Of a stretch of 44,959 nt of DNA, positions 15,891 to 24,800 are shown one piece after another; within the stretch, counting starts at the first letter, position 1; each line of letters opens with the position of its first letter. Below the pieces are notes generated by a model. The model searched no databases. It was not told where the DNA came from and was given only the letters and a program-made list of their open reading frames with translations. Source of the DNA: Spirochaetales bacterium (GTDB lineage: Bacteria > Spirochaetota > Spirochaetia > Treponematales > Treponemataceae); NCBI GenBank assembly GCA_016929605.1, contig JAFGIM010000151.1, forward strand, positions 1 to 44,959, given 5' to 3'. The position numbers and the translations under genes were made by a program.

Positions 15891-17798
15891 ATGAAACTAT
15901 CTCCCCTGGCCCGCAGAGTAAACCGTCTTTCGGTTCTATCATTCTTTATCATTCAAATCTCCACGGTTATTGCCAGTGAGGTTTTTTCACAGATGTTTAA
16001 CCCCACCAAAAACCTTGATTATATGGGGCGTTTACATCTTGCGGCCAATCCCAAGCTTGCATTGTTTATTATCCTGATCTGTAGCGCTACCGGCTTTCTT
16101 ATCTGTGCCTATCTAAAACCCCTTTGGATTGAACTGGAAACCGCGGAAGAGCGCCGCACCCCCAAAAACTCTGCCCGAGCGCGAATGGTCGCGGTTCGCC
16201 TACCCTGGACGCTCATGCTATACAATGCCGTACTATGGACCTTTGCAATAATCCTTTTTTATTACCTTAACGGCGGATCAATGCCCTCCGGCCTGCCTTT
16301 TTTTTGGGTCCTTGTTATCAAAATAACCGAGGCCCTTGCAGGCACCTTGATCAACTCCTTTATCATCGATGCTCTACTTAAGGAACCCAAGCAGCTTCTC
16401 AATATAACCAAGCTCAACGTTCGGGAACGCGATCACTTTGTGGAACTCAAGAACATCATCATCCCCCTCTCTGGCGGTCTTATCATCCTCTCTCACCTCG
16501 CCTTTGTTACCTGGTTTTTCCTTATCCGGGAAAGCGGGTCGATGGGACCTCAAAACCCGGTCTTTTCAATCGTCCTTGTTGGCTCTCTTGCCCTCGTCCT
16601 TATGTTTTATATCAGCGTTCTTTCAAAAAGGCAGGACACCATCCAGTTTAATCTTCTGGACAGCCAGATTCTCGCCCTTGCCTCCAGTAACTCAGCCGAT
16701 CTGAACCGCAAGGTTTCAATCCTGAATTTTGACGAAACCGGTCACATCACCGAAAGCTTGAATGTATATCTGGAAGTACTTCATCAAATGGTTACCCAGA
16801 TACGTGGCGGATGCGGAACCCTTAAAGAAAACGAATCGGGACTTTCAGCGAGCATGTTCGAGGCAGAAGAAAAACTTAAAGAGATAAACGAGTCCGTTCA
16901 ACGGGCAAATGACCAAATAGCACAACAAATTGAAGCAACCGATGAATCCACCCGTGCGGTTACCGGCATTACCGGAAAAATCCAGGAACTACACGCGGCA
17001 GTAAGTCAGCAAACAGCCAGTGTAGACAATTCCAGCGCCGGCATCGAGGAAATGATAGCCAATATTACCGCAGTGAGCTTAAACGTTCAGCGAGTCCATG
17101 AAACCTGCGAGACCCTGCTTTCATCAGCGGAACGGGGTAAGGGGAAAATTAACGAATCCAACACACTGATCGGAAAAGTTGTGGAAGCATCTGCTCTTCT
17201 TCTGGATGCAAATAAAATGATCGCGGCTATAGCCGCCCAAACAAACCTTCTCGCCATGAACGCTGCTATCGAAGCCGCACACGCAGGAGCTGCAGGAGCG
17301 GGCTTCGCCGTTGTTGCAGACGAAATCCGTTCTCTCGCGGAAAAAAGCTCAAAGCAATCAAACATTGTCAACAGTCAACTTAAAGAAGTACGCTCTGCAA
17401 TCGAAAACGCTGTAGCCTCAGCCAACGATGCGTCTACCGGCTTTGACGAAGTGCTTAACCTGATTAACGAAGTAACGGACATGGAACGGGAAAACGCAGA
17501 AGCCATGAAGGAGCAGAAAACAGGATCAGACCAAGTGGCCCAAACCCTTTCCGAGATGCAACAAACAACCAATACCGTTAACGCCGCCGCAGGAACACTT
17601 ACCGAGGAATCGGTTCATCTCCAAAAAACAATCGAACGTCTTGTTGCCTGTTCACGTCGCGCACGGCAAGAAATGGACGGTATCATGAACGATACCATGG
17701 CAATGAACGCAACCTTTGACGAGGTAAGCGAGCTAAAAGAGAATAATTCACAAATATTCCAACATGTTTCAGAGCAGGTGGGGCGTTTTATCCTCTAA
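15891..17798 (+). CDS. Methyl-accepting chemotaxis protein with a multi-helix membrane sensor
   Basis: The 635-residue receptor begins with about six hydrophobic segments (roughly residues 15-245) instead of the usual periplasmic ligand domain between two helices, so it may sense a signal in or at the membrane. A long cytoplasmic coiled coil follows. The conserved signalling tip lies near residues 445-475 ([23 protein letters not shown] then [17 protein letters not shown]), where CheA and CheW dock. No clear HAMP domain is seen. GAGG precedes the ATG. It is followed, 28 bases on, by a LiaF-like gene, possibly co-transcribed. The ligand is unknown. Confidence 0.92.
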   Translation: MKLSPLARRVNRLSVLSFFIIQISTVIASEVFSQMFNPTKNLDYMGRLHLAANPKLALFIILICSATGFLICAYLKPLWIELETAEERRTPKNSARARMVAVRLPWTLMLYNAVLWTFAIILFYYLNGGSMPSGLPFFWVLVIKITEALAGTLINSFIIDALLKEPKQLLNITKLNVRERDHFVELKNIIIPLSGGLIILSHLAFVTWFFLIRESGSMGPQNPVFSIVLVGSLALVLMFYISVLSKRQDTIQFNLLDSQILALASSNSADLNRKVSILNFDETGHITESLNVYLEVLHQMVTQIRGGCGTLKENESGLSASMFEAEEKLKEINESVQRANDQIAQQIEATDESTRAVTGITGKIQELHAAVSQQTASVDNSSAGIEEMIANITAVSLNVQRVHETCETLLSSAERGKGKINESNTLIGKVVEASALLLDANKMIAAIAAQTNLLAMNAAIEAAHAGAAGAGFAVVADEIRSLAEKSSKQSNIVNSQLKEVRSAIENAVASANDASTGFDEVLNLINEVTDMERENAEAMKEQKTGSDQVAQTLSEMQQTTNTVNAAAGTLTEESVHLQKTIERLVACSRRARQEMDGIMNDTMAMNATFDEVSELKENNSQIFQHVSEQVGRFIL

Positions 17799-17826
17799 AA
17801 GGTGTTCAGTTATGCGGAGGCTTTTC

Positions 17827-18567
17827 ATGAAAAAGGATGTATCCAGTATCTTTCTCGGGCTTATCTTTCTGGCTGCGGGAGTCGCGGTCGGTGGTTCAAT
17901 GCTCGGTTTTTTTGACTTTCAGTTTAGTATGGCCGGTTGGTGGACCATTTTTATCATCGCCCCCGCTCTTATCTCTATTGTTCAAGGCGGATTTAACGCG
18001 GGAAACTTCATCGTTCTGGCCGTTGGCGTATGCTTGCTTTTACGTGCGCAGGGCTATCTTCCCGCAGGCTTTAGCTGGCGACTCATCCTTCCTGGCGTTC
18101 TCCTGATTATTGGAATTCAGCTTTTGTTCGGAGGGCAAAGTAAAACTAAAGTACATTTTTGCGGCTGTTCCTCCACAAGCTCATCCAGCAAACCGTCTTC
18201 AGACACCTCTACAGATAAAACCGCAGAGAGTGACCAAAAGGGAGACTACAAGAGTGCATCAGTATTCTTTAGTGGACAAGATATTCAATATGCCGGAATG
18301 CGTTTTGCTGGAGCGACCTACTCCGCAGTTTTTGGAGGAATGACCGTAGACCTTAGAAACGCCGTACTGGTGGGAGATGTCGTTATTAATGTCTCGTGCC
18401 TGTGCGGTGGTATCGAAATAACCTTGCCAGACAATGTTCAGATAACCACAAACGTGGTCCCCATCCTTGGCGGAACTGAATGTACCTATCGCTCGTCAAA
18501 TGATCCCGGAGCTACCAAAATTTGTGTACGGGGAAACGCTACCCTTGGCGGGGTAACAATCAAATAA
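17827..18567 (+). CDS. LiaF-like membrane protein
   Basis: This is a 246-residue protein with four N-terminal membrane segments (about 1-105: SIFLGLIFLAAGVAVGG, WTIFIIAPALISIVQGG, FIVLAVGVCLLL, LILPGVLLIIGIQLLF), then a polar Ser-rich linker with a CGC motif. A C-terminal repeat-rich domain follows (SVFFSGQDIQYAG, TYSAVFGGMTVDLRNA, LCGGIEITLPDNV), typical of the LiaF/YvqF C-terminal beta fold. In Firmicutes such proteins tune LiaRS envelope-stress signalling; no LiaRS genes are adjacent here. The start at 17827 has GGAGG at 7 bases; the longer track start is rejected. Confidence 0.75.
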   Translation: MKKDVSSIFLGLIFLAAGVAVGGSMLGFFDFQFSMAGWWTIFIIAPALISIVQGGFNAGNFIVLAVGVCLLLRAQGYLPAGFSWRLILPGVLLIIGIQLLFGGQSKTKVHFCGCSSTSSSSKPSSDTSTDKTAESDQKGDYKSASVFFSGQDIQYAGMRFAGATYSAVFGGMTVDLRNAVLVGDVVINVSCLCGGIEITLPDNVQITTNVVPILGGTECTYRSSNDPGATKICVRGNATLGGVTIK

Positions 18568-18577
18568 CTTCATGCAT

Positions 18578-18612
18578 ATCCGGCGCGTCAACAGTCTTGC
18601 AACGCGCTGGAT
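18578..18612. terminator. Hairpin between convergent genes
   Basis: An 11-bp inverted repeat (ATCCGGCGCGT / ACGCGCTGGAT, one G-T mismatch) with a 13-base loop fills the gap between the LiaF-like gene and the FMN enzyme gene. No good T run follows, so termination is only suggested. Confidence 0.4.
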
Positions 18613-19467
18613 TTACCTAAGACTACGCGCGCAACTGGCCACCCCGTCGCTACCGCTTCTCAATAAGGCGGTAATAAAAGGCCGACCGATCATAACCTCA
18701 TCTGCGCCAAGGCTGGCGGCAGCACGAACATCCTCAATAGTCCTGATACCACCGTCTACCCATACTGAACCGGTATAACGTTTAATGATTTCTCCATAAG
18801 AGTGTAGAAAATGTGCCGTAGCCCCCCTTCCCACATCTACACGCCCCCCATGATTAGAAACAACAACGATGTCGGGCTTAAGCTCACTCACCAGATCTAT
18901 ATCTGCTTTGGTAAACACACCCTTAACCACAAAAGGAAGCTTGGAATGGTTTTTAAGTTCCTTAAGCATTGTCGCTGTCTTAAGCTCAAGCTGTACCTGG
19001 TTTCGCATCGTTATTATCGCCCAAGAATCGATATCGACACCAACAATCTCCGCAACAGTAGCAGACCACTCCATTCGCTCAAGTATTTTTTGATTTGAGT
19101 AGGGCTTAATAAAAACCGCACCCTTACAACCAGCGCTTTCCAGGGCTTCAATCCCCCACCTTAGCTTTTCGTCCGGATAACCGTCTCCAATGGAAAGACC
19201 CACCGCTGCGTCCCGGCAGGAGCGAATCATATCATGATAATACAATCTCTCGTCGTGATATCCAATATTTTGAATTGCCCCGGTAATCGGAGCCAGACGA
19301 ATGGGTATGGCTTTGACCTCTTCCCTAACATACGATGTCCAGGCGGAACAGTTCTCAATAAAATTTGCATTGTCATACACACCACCCATCCCTGGCAGCT
19401 CTCCAATACAACCCTTGCCATCACAGATATCGCATAAATGACACTTAAAACCGGTTTCTCCGCTCAT
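18613..19467 (-). CDS. FMN-dependent alpha-hydroxy-acid dehydrogenase family protein with Cys-rich N-terminus
   Basis: The 284-residue protein has the C-terminal core of the FMN alpha-hydroxy-acid oxidase/dehydrogenase barrel: FVVKGVFTKADIDL (FMN lysine), VVSNHGGR (catalytic His and substrate Arg), VWVDGGIRTIEDV and LGADEVMIGRP (phosphate binding). The family usually has about 350 residues; here the N-terminal part is shortened and holds CHLCDICDGKGC, four Cys that could bind metal or an Fe-S cluster. The substrate is unknown (lactate-like acids in relatives). A TTGATA-17-TATAGT promoter ends six bases before the ATG. It diverges from pdxR. Confidence 0.78.
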   Translation of the reverse strand: MSGETGFKCHLCDICDGKGCIGELPGMGGVYDNANFIENCSAWTSYVREEVKAIPIRLAPITGAIQNIGYHDERLYYHDMIRSCRDAAVGLSIGDGYPDEKLRWGIEALESAGCKGAVFIKPYSNQKILERMEWSATVAEIVGVDIDSWAIITMRNQVQLELKTATMLKELKNHSKLPFVVKGVFTKADIDLVSELKPDIVVVSNHGGRVDVGRGATAHFLHSYGEIIKRYTGSVWVDGGIRTIEDVRAAASLGADEVMIGRPFITALLRSGSDGVASCARSLR

Positions 19468-19473
19468 TGCCCC

Positions 19474-19502
19474 ACTATAGATGAGTTTGTACCCTGTATC
19501 AA
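19474..19502 (-). promoter_or_regulatory. Promoter of the FMN enzyme gene
   Basis: On the minus strand TTGATA (19497-19502), 17 bases, TATAGT (19474-19479), then GGGGCA and the ATG. It predicts a leaderless message. Confidence 0.6.
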
Positions 19503-19542
19503 TATAAAAACCCCATGATCCCCTTGACCCAATGCTTTATAT

Positions 19543-19563
19543 GTATTAATACCGTATTATTAC
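19543..19563. promoter_or_regulatory. Tandem repeat before pdxR, candidate PdxR operator
   Basis: GTATTAATAC (a perfect palindrome) and GTATTATTAC lie 11 bases apart, one helical turn, just before the pdxR start. MocR-type regulators bind direct repeats near their own promoters. A TTGACC box (19524-19529) lies upstream, and the first repeat overlaps the likely -10 region. Confidence 0.45.
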
Positions 19564-19565
19564 CC

Positions 19566-21059
19566 ATGAACCTAGACAAAGAAAGCGGCATGCCGCTATA
19601 TGCCCAAATACGGGATGATATCCACGCCTCTATCCTTCAGGGGATCCTTTCTCCGGGAACCCGGCTTCCTTCCGTACAAGCCATGGCTCACGACAGGCAG
19701 GTAACCCAAGCAACTATTCGCAGGGCCCTTCAGGACCTGATTGAAGACGGACTCGTTGAATCCCATGTGGGACGAGGAACCTTTGTTACCCGTGGTGCTC
19801 ATCCTAATCAATCACACACCCTTTCTGCACGACCCCGGTCCATTCAAATTCCCGATGACTCCCTGTCAAAAAGCATAGAAGAACTTTTATCCCTCTCGTC
19901 AAATTCTGCTTGTATCGCCTTTACCCGGGGCATAGGAGACACCGGAACCCTTCCAGAAGGGATTCTTTCCCGACTGGCTCACAAAGCTCTTTCCCGGGGC
20001 GAATCACTGTTTTGGGATTCAGGCGACAGCCGCGGACTTCCCGAGCTAAGGGAATCCATCTCCCGTATGTACTCAGTAAACGGATATTCCGTGCGTCCCG
20101 AACAGGTGCTTATTACCAGCGGATCCCAACAGGCTATAACCCTGGTTGCCCAACAAGCAGCGCACAATGGAACCCCTGTTTTGTGTGAATCACCGTGTTA
20201 CGCGGGTGTTATCAATTCATTCAATGCCTTTGGGCTTTCTCCCAAGACCCTAAGCCGAGACGAAGATGGCATCCACCCCGATAGTTTGGCATCGGTAACA
20301 GAGCCATCCCTTTTGTATCTATGCCCCCTGGTGCACAATCCCATGGGAACCGATATAAGCCCGGCAAAGCATCAAGGTATTGCTGATTGGGCAACCCGTA
20401 CAGGTTCAACCCTGTTGTCCGACGAAATATTTCGTGACCTTCATTTCTCCAACGACGCACATTCTTGTTCCGAACAGTCAAGCTTTCTTGCCAGGCCCGG
20501 TCTTTCACATGCCATCATTTTAGGATCCTTATCCAAGTCGTTTATATCCGGTTTACGGGTTGGATGGATTGTAAGCTCGGAGGATAAGATTGCGTCTCTT
20601 GCCCGAATTAAGCGAGCGATGGACCTTGGATGCCCGCCTTTAATGCAGGGAATTGCACTCGCCTTTTTAGAAGATGAACATGGCTACAAGGCCCATCGCC
20701 TTCGCATGATAACTCATTACCAGGAAAGACGGGACGCCACCCTTCAAGCCCTCGCAGACAACATGCCCTCAGGGGTAACCTGGACATATCCTTCAGGTGG
20801 CTTTCAATTATGGCTAACACTGCCTCCCGGCGCTTCTAGTCTAACCTTACTCCCGCTCGCAATCGATGCAGGAGTATCATTCCTTCCTGGCCCTTTGCAG
20901 GATTCAGAATATCGCTGTATCAACTCACTCAGACTCTGTTATGGCTCGTTGAGCCCTGCAGAAATATCGGAAGGTATACGACGCCTTGCAAAGGTTATAC
21001 GTATGTATCTTACAGAAAGACATCAGGATCCGATCCCTGCGGGCATCGGAGATTATTAA
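19566..21059 (+). CDS. pdxR: MocR-type regulator, PdxR-like (GntR helix-turn-helix fused to aminotransferase fold)
   Basis: Residues about 1-75 form a GntR winged helix ([47 protein letters not shown]). The rest (about 110-490) is a class I aminotransferase fold with the PLP lysine in [17 protein letters not shown]. MocR proteins use PLP as effector rather than catalyst. PdxS and PdxT, which make PLP, follow immediately (pdxS after 17 bases), so PdxR is the natural assignment and autoregulation by PLP is likely. The ATG at 19566 is preferred over 19515, which lies upstream of the -35 box and adds residues before the domain. Confidence 0.87.
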   Translation: MNLDKESGMPLYAQIRDDIHASILQGILSPGTRLPSVQAMAHDRQVTQATIRRALQDLIEDGLVESHVGRGTFVTRGAHPNQSHTLSARPRSIQIPDDSLSKSIEELLSLSSNSACIAFTRGIGDTGTLPEGILSRLAHKALSRGESLFWDSGDSRGLPELRESISRMYSVNGYSVRPEQVLITSGSQQAITLVAQQAAHNGTPVLCESPCYAGVINSFNAFGLSPKTLSRDEDGIHPDSLASVTEPSLLYLCPLVHNPMGTDISPAKHQGIADWATRTGSTLLSDEIFRDLHFSNDAHSCSEQSSFLARPGLSHAIILGSLSKSFISGLRVGWIVSSEDKIASLARIKRAMDLGCPPLMQGIALAFLEDEHGYKAHRLRMITHYQERRDATLQALADNMPSGVTWTYPSGGFQLWLTLPPGASSLTLLPLAIDAGVSFLPGPLQDSEYRCINSLRLCYGSLSPAEISEGIRRLAKVIRMYLTERHQDPIPAGIGDY

Positions 21060-21076
21060 ACCAAAAGGAGAGTACG

Positions 21077-21961
21077 ATGGATCAGAAAGAACAATTTGCC
21101 GTTAAAATTGGTTTGGCAGAGATGCTTAAGGGCGGGGTTATTATGGATGTAACCAACGCCGAGCAGGCAAAAATTGCCGAACAGGCTGGAGCCGCCGCGG
21201 TTATGGCCTTGGAGCGAATTCCCTCTGACATACGCAGAGATGGTGGTGTATCACGAATGAGCGATCCCAAGATGATCGCCGAGATTCAGAAAGCCGTTTC
21301 TATTCCCGTTATGGCCAAATGCCGTATCGGACATTTTGTAGAAGCTCAGATTCTCGAGGCCCTCGAAATAGACTTTATTGACGAAAGCGAGGTCCTTACC
21401 CCCGCAGACGACGAGTTTCATATTAGCAAACACCAATTTAAGGTTCCCTTTGTATGTGGATGCCGAAATCTGGGCGAAGCACTCCGTCGTATTGGGGAAG
21501 GGGCTGCAATGATCCGTACAAAGGGAGAAGCGGGTACCGGGAACGTTGTTGAAGCAGTACGCCACATGCGACAGGTAATGGCCGACATTCGCCGCATCGC
21601 TAACATGGACGAAGCCGAACTCATGACCGCAGCCAAAGAACTTCAGGCTCCCTTCGAACTGGTTCTGGAAACTCGCAAGCTCGGAAAACTTCCTGTTCCC
21701 AATTTCGCCGCAGGAGGAGTAGCAACACCGGCCGACGCCGCTCTTATGATGCACCTTGGCGCAGAGACTGTCTTCGTGGGTTCTGGTATATTTAAATCTA
21801 AAGACCCGGAGCAGCGAGCAAAGGCCATTGTTAGAGCTGTTACCCACTACCGCGACCCAAAGGTTCTTCTTGAAGTTTCTACCGGCCTTGGCCCTGCAAT
21901 GGATGGGATTGATATTACCAAACTAGCAGAAGGCGAACGCATGGCAACTCGAGGCTGGTAA
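21077..21961 (+). CDS. pdxS: Pyridoxal 5'-phosphate synthase, synthase subunit
   Basis: The 294-residue protein is a typical PdxS. It builds PLP from ribose 5-phosphate, glyceraldehyde 3-phosphate and ammonia delivered by PdxT, in a 12+12 complex. Conserved stretches include [60 protein letters not shown] (with the substrate Lys), [11 protein letters not shown] and [22 protein letters not shown] precedes the ATG. It is co-transcribed with pdxR upstream and pdxT downstream. Confidence 0.97.
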   Translation: MDQKEQFAVKIGLAEMLKGGVIMDVTNAEQAKIAEQAGAAAVMALERIPSDIRRDGGVSRMSDPKMIAEIQKAVSIPVMAKCRIGHFVEAQILEALEIDFIDESEVLTPADDEFHISKHQFKVPFVCGCRNLGEALRRIGEGAAMIRTKGEAGTGNVVEAVRHMRQVMADIRRIANMDEAELMTAAKELQAPFELVLETRKLGKLPVPNFAAGGVATPADAALMMHLGAETVFVGSGIFKSKDPEQRAKAIVRAVTHYRDPKVLLEVSTGLGPAMDGIDITKLAEGERMATRGW

Positions 21962-21968
21962 CTAGCTA

Positions 21969-22595
21969 ATGAATCGAATCGTAGGTATCCTTGCGCTACA
22001 GGGTGGTTTTTCTCGCCATGCTCACGTCCTTGCCTCTCTTGGGGTACACGTACAAGAGGTAAGAACCGTGACAGATCTTGCACCCTGCACTGCCTTAATT
22101 ATTCCGGGTGGAGAGTCTACTGTCCTGACTCGGCATCTGATGAGAAGCGGAACAGGGATTGCCGAGGGTACTCCCTGGGAGCCAGGCCCCTTATACACGG
22201 CTATACAAGATTTTGCCCTGCGCTATCCGGTTATGGGTACGTGCGCCGGTCTTATCATGCTTTGTATGACTTCAAGCGACGAGCGTGTTGTGCCCTTGCA
22301 GCTCCTTTCAGTTACAGTTCAACGAAATGGATGGGGCCGTCAAACAGAGTCATGTATTAAGAACATATCTCTTTCTCTTGGCTCCAATCCTCCTGTTTCT
22401 TTTCCTGCAACCTTTATCAGGGCTCCTCGCATCACCGCTATTGGAGAAGGGATTAGCGTTCTGGCTTCCATAGTCGACACTAGGGAAATCGCAGAGCCGG
22501 TGATGGTGCAACAGGGAGGCATCCTTGGGCTAACCTTCCATCCGGAATTAGCCAGCGTTAACCCCCTGATTCATCGATATTTTTTGTCATTATAA
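21969..22595 (+). CDS. pdxT: Pyridoxal 5'-phosphate synthase, glutaminase subunit
   Basis: The 208-residue glutamine amidotransferase supplies ammonia to PdxS. The triad is intact: the nucleophile Cys in MGTCAGLIML (about residue 93) and the His/Glu pair in TFHPELASV near the C-terminus. LALQGGFSRH and IIPGGESTVLTRHL are family signatures. It starts 7 bases after pdxS and ends the B6 operon at a strong terminator. Confidence 0.95.
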   Translation: MNRIVGILALQGGFSRHAHVLASLGVHVQEVRTVTDLAPCTALIIPGGESTVLTRHLMRSGTGIAEGTPWEPGPLYTAIQDFALRYPVMGTCAGLIMLCMTSSDERVVPLQLLSVTVQRNGWGRQTESCIKNISLSLGSNPPVSFPATFIRAPRITAIGEGISVLASIVDTREIAEPVMVQQGGILGLTFHPELASVNPLIHRYFLSL

Positions 22596-22630
22596 AAAAA
22601 GGGAACCGGTTATCCCGGTTCCCTTTTTTC
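22594..22630. terminator. Bidirectional intrinsic terminator
   Basis: A perfect 9-bp stem GGGAACCGG / CCGGTTCCC with a 5-base loop is flanked by an A run on the left and a T run on the right. It ends the pdxRST operon on the plus strand and the convergent membrane-protein gene on the minus strand. Confidence 0.9.
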
Positions 22631-22643
22631 GTACGTATGCACC

Positions 22644-23234
22644 TTATACGTTAGATGTCAATGTCTTATAAATGTAGGCTCGGATGCCAATTCCAGCAAA
22701 GATAGCCACTATCATTACAGCAAGAACGAGTAAACCACCAATGCCAGGAATCTTGGAAAATACACCGCTTAAAATACCTGCGCCAAGCAATACAACGAAT
22801 TCAGAAAGGAAGATAGCCCACTTGTTTCCATAGGTTATTTTATTGCTCAGGGATATCGCTTCCATAGGATTCTTTTCTTTATCCACAGCCAATAACAAGG
22901 CTAAACTCCAGGCTATGGCAAGAACAATTCCAGGAATAATAAGAAAAACAAGGGCCGCCCCAACACCCATTGAAACAAAACCGCTTGTCAAAAAGAACTC
23001 ACCCATGTATTTACGATACTGAGGATTAAAAATCTCGGTCATTGAAATCGACTCGCCCTTACTGGCCTTTGCAACAATACCAACAACCATACCAATAGTC
23101 GTTCCGATATTCAAATACGGGATCCAGATAGTCAGGATCCAAAGCAGGGTGTTTACTAAAATGGGGACCATGTTCACCATTCCAATACCAATACCCTCTT
23201 TAACGACCTCTACAACAGACAATTTTTTATCCAT
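22644..23234 (-). CDS. Integral membrane protein of unknown function
   Basis: This is a 196-residue protein with about five hydrophobic segments (NMVPILVNTLLWILTIWIPYL, IGMVVGIVA, VSMGVGAALVFLIIPGIVLAIAW, IFLSEFVVLLGAGILSGVF, LLVLAVMIVAIFAGIGI). The overall shape, an amphipathic start followed by helices with LIIPGIVLAIAWSL, recalls small DUF975/YciC-type membrane proteins, but no named family is certain. GGAGG precedes the ATG. It is convergent with pdxT and divergent from the ABC operon. Confidence 0.75.
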   Translation of the reverse strand: MDKKLSVVEVVKEGIGIGMVNMVPILVNTLLWILTIWIPYLNIGTTIGMVVGIVAKASKGESISMTEIFNPQYRKYMGEFFLTSGFVSMGVGAALVFLIIPGIVLAIAWSLALLLAVDKEKNPMEAISLSNKITYGNKWAIFLSEFVVLLGAGILSGVFSKIPGIGGLLVLAVMIVAIFAGIGIRAYIYKTLTSNV

Positions 23235-23264
23235 AATGAATCCTCCTTAGGAAACTATACATAT

Positions 23265-23294
23265 AGTCTATCACGAGCGCTCTCTTGTCTGCAA
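23265..23294 (-). promoter_or_regulatory. Promoter of the membrane-protein gene
   Basis: On the minus strand TTGCAG (23289-23294), 18 bases, TAGACT (23265-23270), followed by a leader carrying GGAGG. Confidence 0.4.
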
Positions 23295-23310
23295 TTTTTT
23301 TCTTTCTTTC

Positions 23311-23339
23311 TTGACTCTCCCGTTACGGCAGACTGTACG
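23311..23339 (+). promoter_or_regulatory. Possible promoter of the ABC transporter operon
   Basis: TTGACT (23311-23316), 17 bases, TGTACG (23334-23339), then eight bases to the ATG. The -35 is good and the -10 weak; weak -10 boxes are typical of MerR-regulated promoters, although their spacing is usually longer. Confidence 0.35.
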
Positions 23340-23347
23340 CTTGAATT

Positions 23348-24067
23348 ATGGAAACACTACTAAAGGTTCAAGGCCTTACAAAAAAGTACGGACCGCACAC
23401 TGCGGTCGCAGGGGTTACTTTCTCCGTGAACAGGGGAGAGATATTCGGTTTAATCGGTGCAAATGGCGCGGGTAAATCCACAACCATCGAATGCATTGTG
23501 GGAACAAAAAAGCCTGATAAAGGGTCCATAACAATCCTTGGTGTGGACGGAATCGCACAGGGTAAATCCATTTGTGGCCGGATCGGTTTTCAATTCCAGG
23601 AAACGCCGTATCAGGACAGAATCCTTGTTAAGGAAGCCTGCAGGGTAACATCATCACTTTATACAAATCCACTGCCCTGGCACGAAGTACTCACCCGGGT
23701 CGGACTTCAAGAGAAAGGCAACATGGAGGTATCCAAGCTCTCGGGGGGAGAAAGACAAAGACTTTCTGTTGCATTGGCCCTTATCCCTAATCCGGAGCTT
23801 GTCTTTCTTGATGAGCTTACAACAGGGCTGGATCCAAAAGCCAGACGATCCATGTGGAAGATGATAGAAGAACTGAGGGACAGGGGGGTATCCATAGTTA
23901 TAACATCCCATTTCATGGACGAAGTAGAATACCTGTGCGGAAGAATCGCGATAATGAAAGAAGGTGTTTTTATAGCGCAAGGGACCCCATCGGAACTTAT
24001 TGCAATTCATCAAAAATCAAATCTGGAAGAAGTGTTCTTGCAGTATATGGACAAGGAGGAACTATAA
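23348..24067 (+). CDS. ABC transporter ATP-binding protein (ABC-2 type exporter)
   Basis: The 239-residue single cassette has Walker A GANGAGKST, Q-loop FQFQET, signature LSGGERQRLSVAL, Walker B LVFLDELTTGLD and the switch His in ITSHFMDEVEYL. Walker B reads DEL instead of the usual DEP, but the catalytic Glu is present. It energises the permease that follows; start and stop overlap (TAATG), so translation is coupled. There is no Shine-Dalgarno at the ATG. With the MerR-type gene downstream it looks like a drug- or peptide-export operon. Confidence 0.9.
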   Translation: METLLKVQGLTKKYGPHTAVAGVTFSVNRGEIFGLIGANGAGKSTTIECIVGTKKPDKGSITILGVDGIAQGKSICGRIGFQFQETPYQDRILVKEACRVTSSLYTNPLPWHEVLTRVGLQEKGNMEVSKLSGGERQRLSVALALIPNPELVFLDELTTGLDPKARRSMWKMIEELRDRGVSIVITSHFMDEVEYLCGRIAIMKEGVFIAQGTPSELIAIHQKSNLEEVFLQYMDKEEL

Positions 24068-24789
24068 TGAATATTAAAGCTTTCACAACTATACTTTCTA
24101 CAGAAACCCATCTAGCCCTTCGGCAAGGGGACATGCCTTTTTTCGGGATTATCTTTCCTGCAGCTCTCATGTTGCTTATGGGTTTTCTTTCCAGTCCAGA
24201 AGGACTGATAACCGCATTTTGCGGAATATCGGTAATAGGAATATCAGCTTCTGGATTAATGGGTATCCCTCTAACATTCTCGAACTATAGGCATGCTGGA
24301 ATCTTGAAACGGTTCAAAGTTACACCAGCAAGCCCTGCGATCCTCCTTCTTGCAGTTGGAACCCTACAAACTCTGTTTGCCCTTGTCTCGGGACTTAGTG
24401 TTTTTGTCATCGCTCATTTGTTTTTCTCCCTGAGCATCCCTGGCAATCCCTTTTCTTATATTCTTACCTTTATCTTTGTTCAGTTTAGCGTGTACTCCCT
24501 CGGAGTGCTCGTAGCAGCTCTTGCGCCGAATATCAAGATTGCAAACATTGTTTGCATGCTATTGTACTTTCCAATGCTTCTTCTTTCAGGTGCAACAATT
24601 CCTTACCACATACTTCCAAAAGGACTCACATTGATTACGGATTATTTTCCGCTCACACAGGGAATAATCCTTCTGCAAAAAGCAGCCACGAACCAACGTT
24701 TTGACGGGGATATATTCAGGATTGTACTTATAACGGTGATTGCATTAGTATGTTATCTTACCGCGCTTAAAACATTCCGCTGGGAATAG
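24067..24789 (+). CDS. ABC-2 type transporter permease
   Basis: This is a 240-residue membrane protein with about six helices and the ABC-2 fold: an N-terminal cytoplasmic stretch, a first helix pair (FFGIIFPAALMLLMGFL), FSNYRHAGILKRFKVTPASPAILLLA, and near the end the family motif MLLLSGATIPYHILPKGL. It forms the channel with the preceding ATPase. The ATG at 24067 has GGAGG upstream and overlaps the ATPase stop; the long track start at 23854 lies inside the ATPase gene and is rejected. Confidence 0.88.
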   Translation: MNIKAFTTILSTETHLALRQGDMPFFGIIFPAALMLLMGFLSSPEGLITAFCGISVIGISASGLMGIPLTFSNYRHAGILKRFKVTPASPAILLLAVGTLQTLFALVSGLSVFVIAHLFFSLSIPGNPFSYILTFIFVQFSVYSLGVLVAALAPNIKIANIVCMLLYFPMLLLSGATIPYHILPKGLTLITDYFPLTQGIILLQKAATNQRFDGDIFRIVLITVIALVCYLTALKTFRWE

Positions 24790-24800
24790 GAGGATCGAAA

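Noticed and set aside
23854-24066. Long N-terminal extension of the ABC permease in the ORF track
   Set aside because: The extension is a shadow of the ATPase gene; ATG 24067 has GGAGG and starts the membrane protein.
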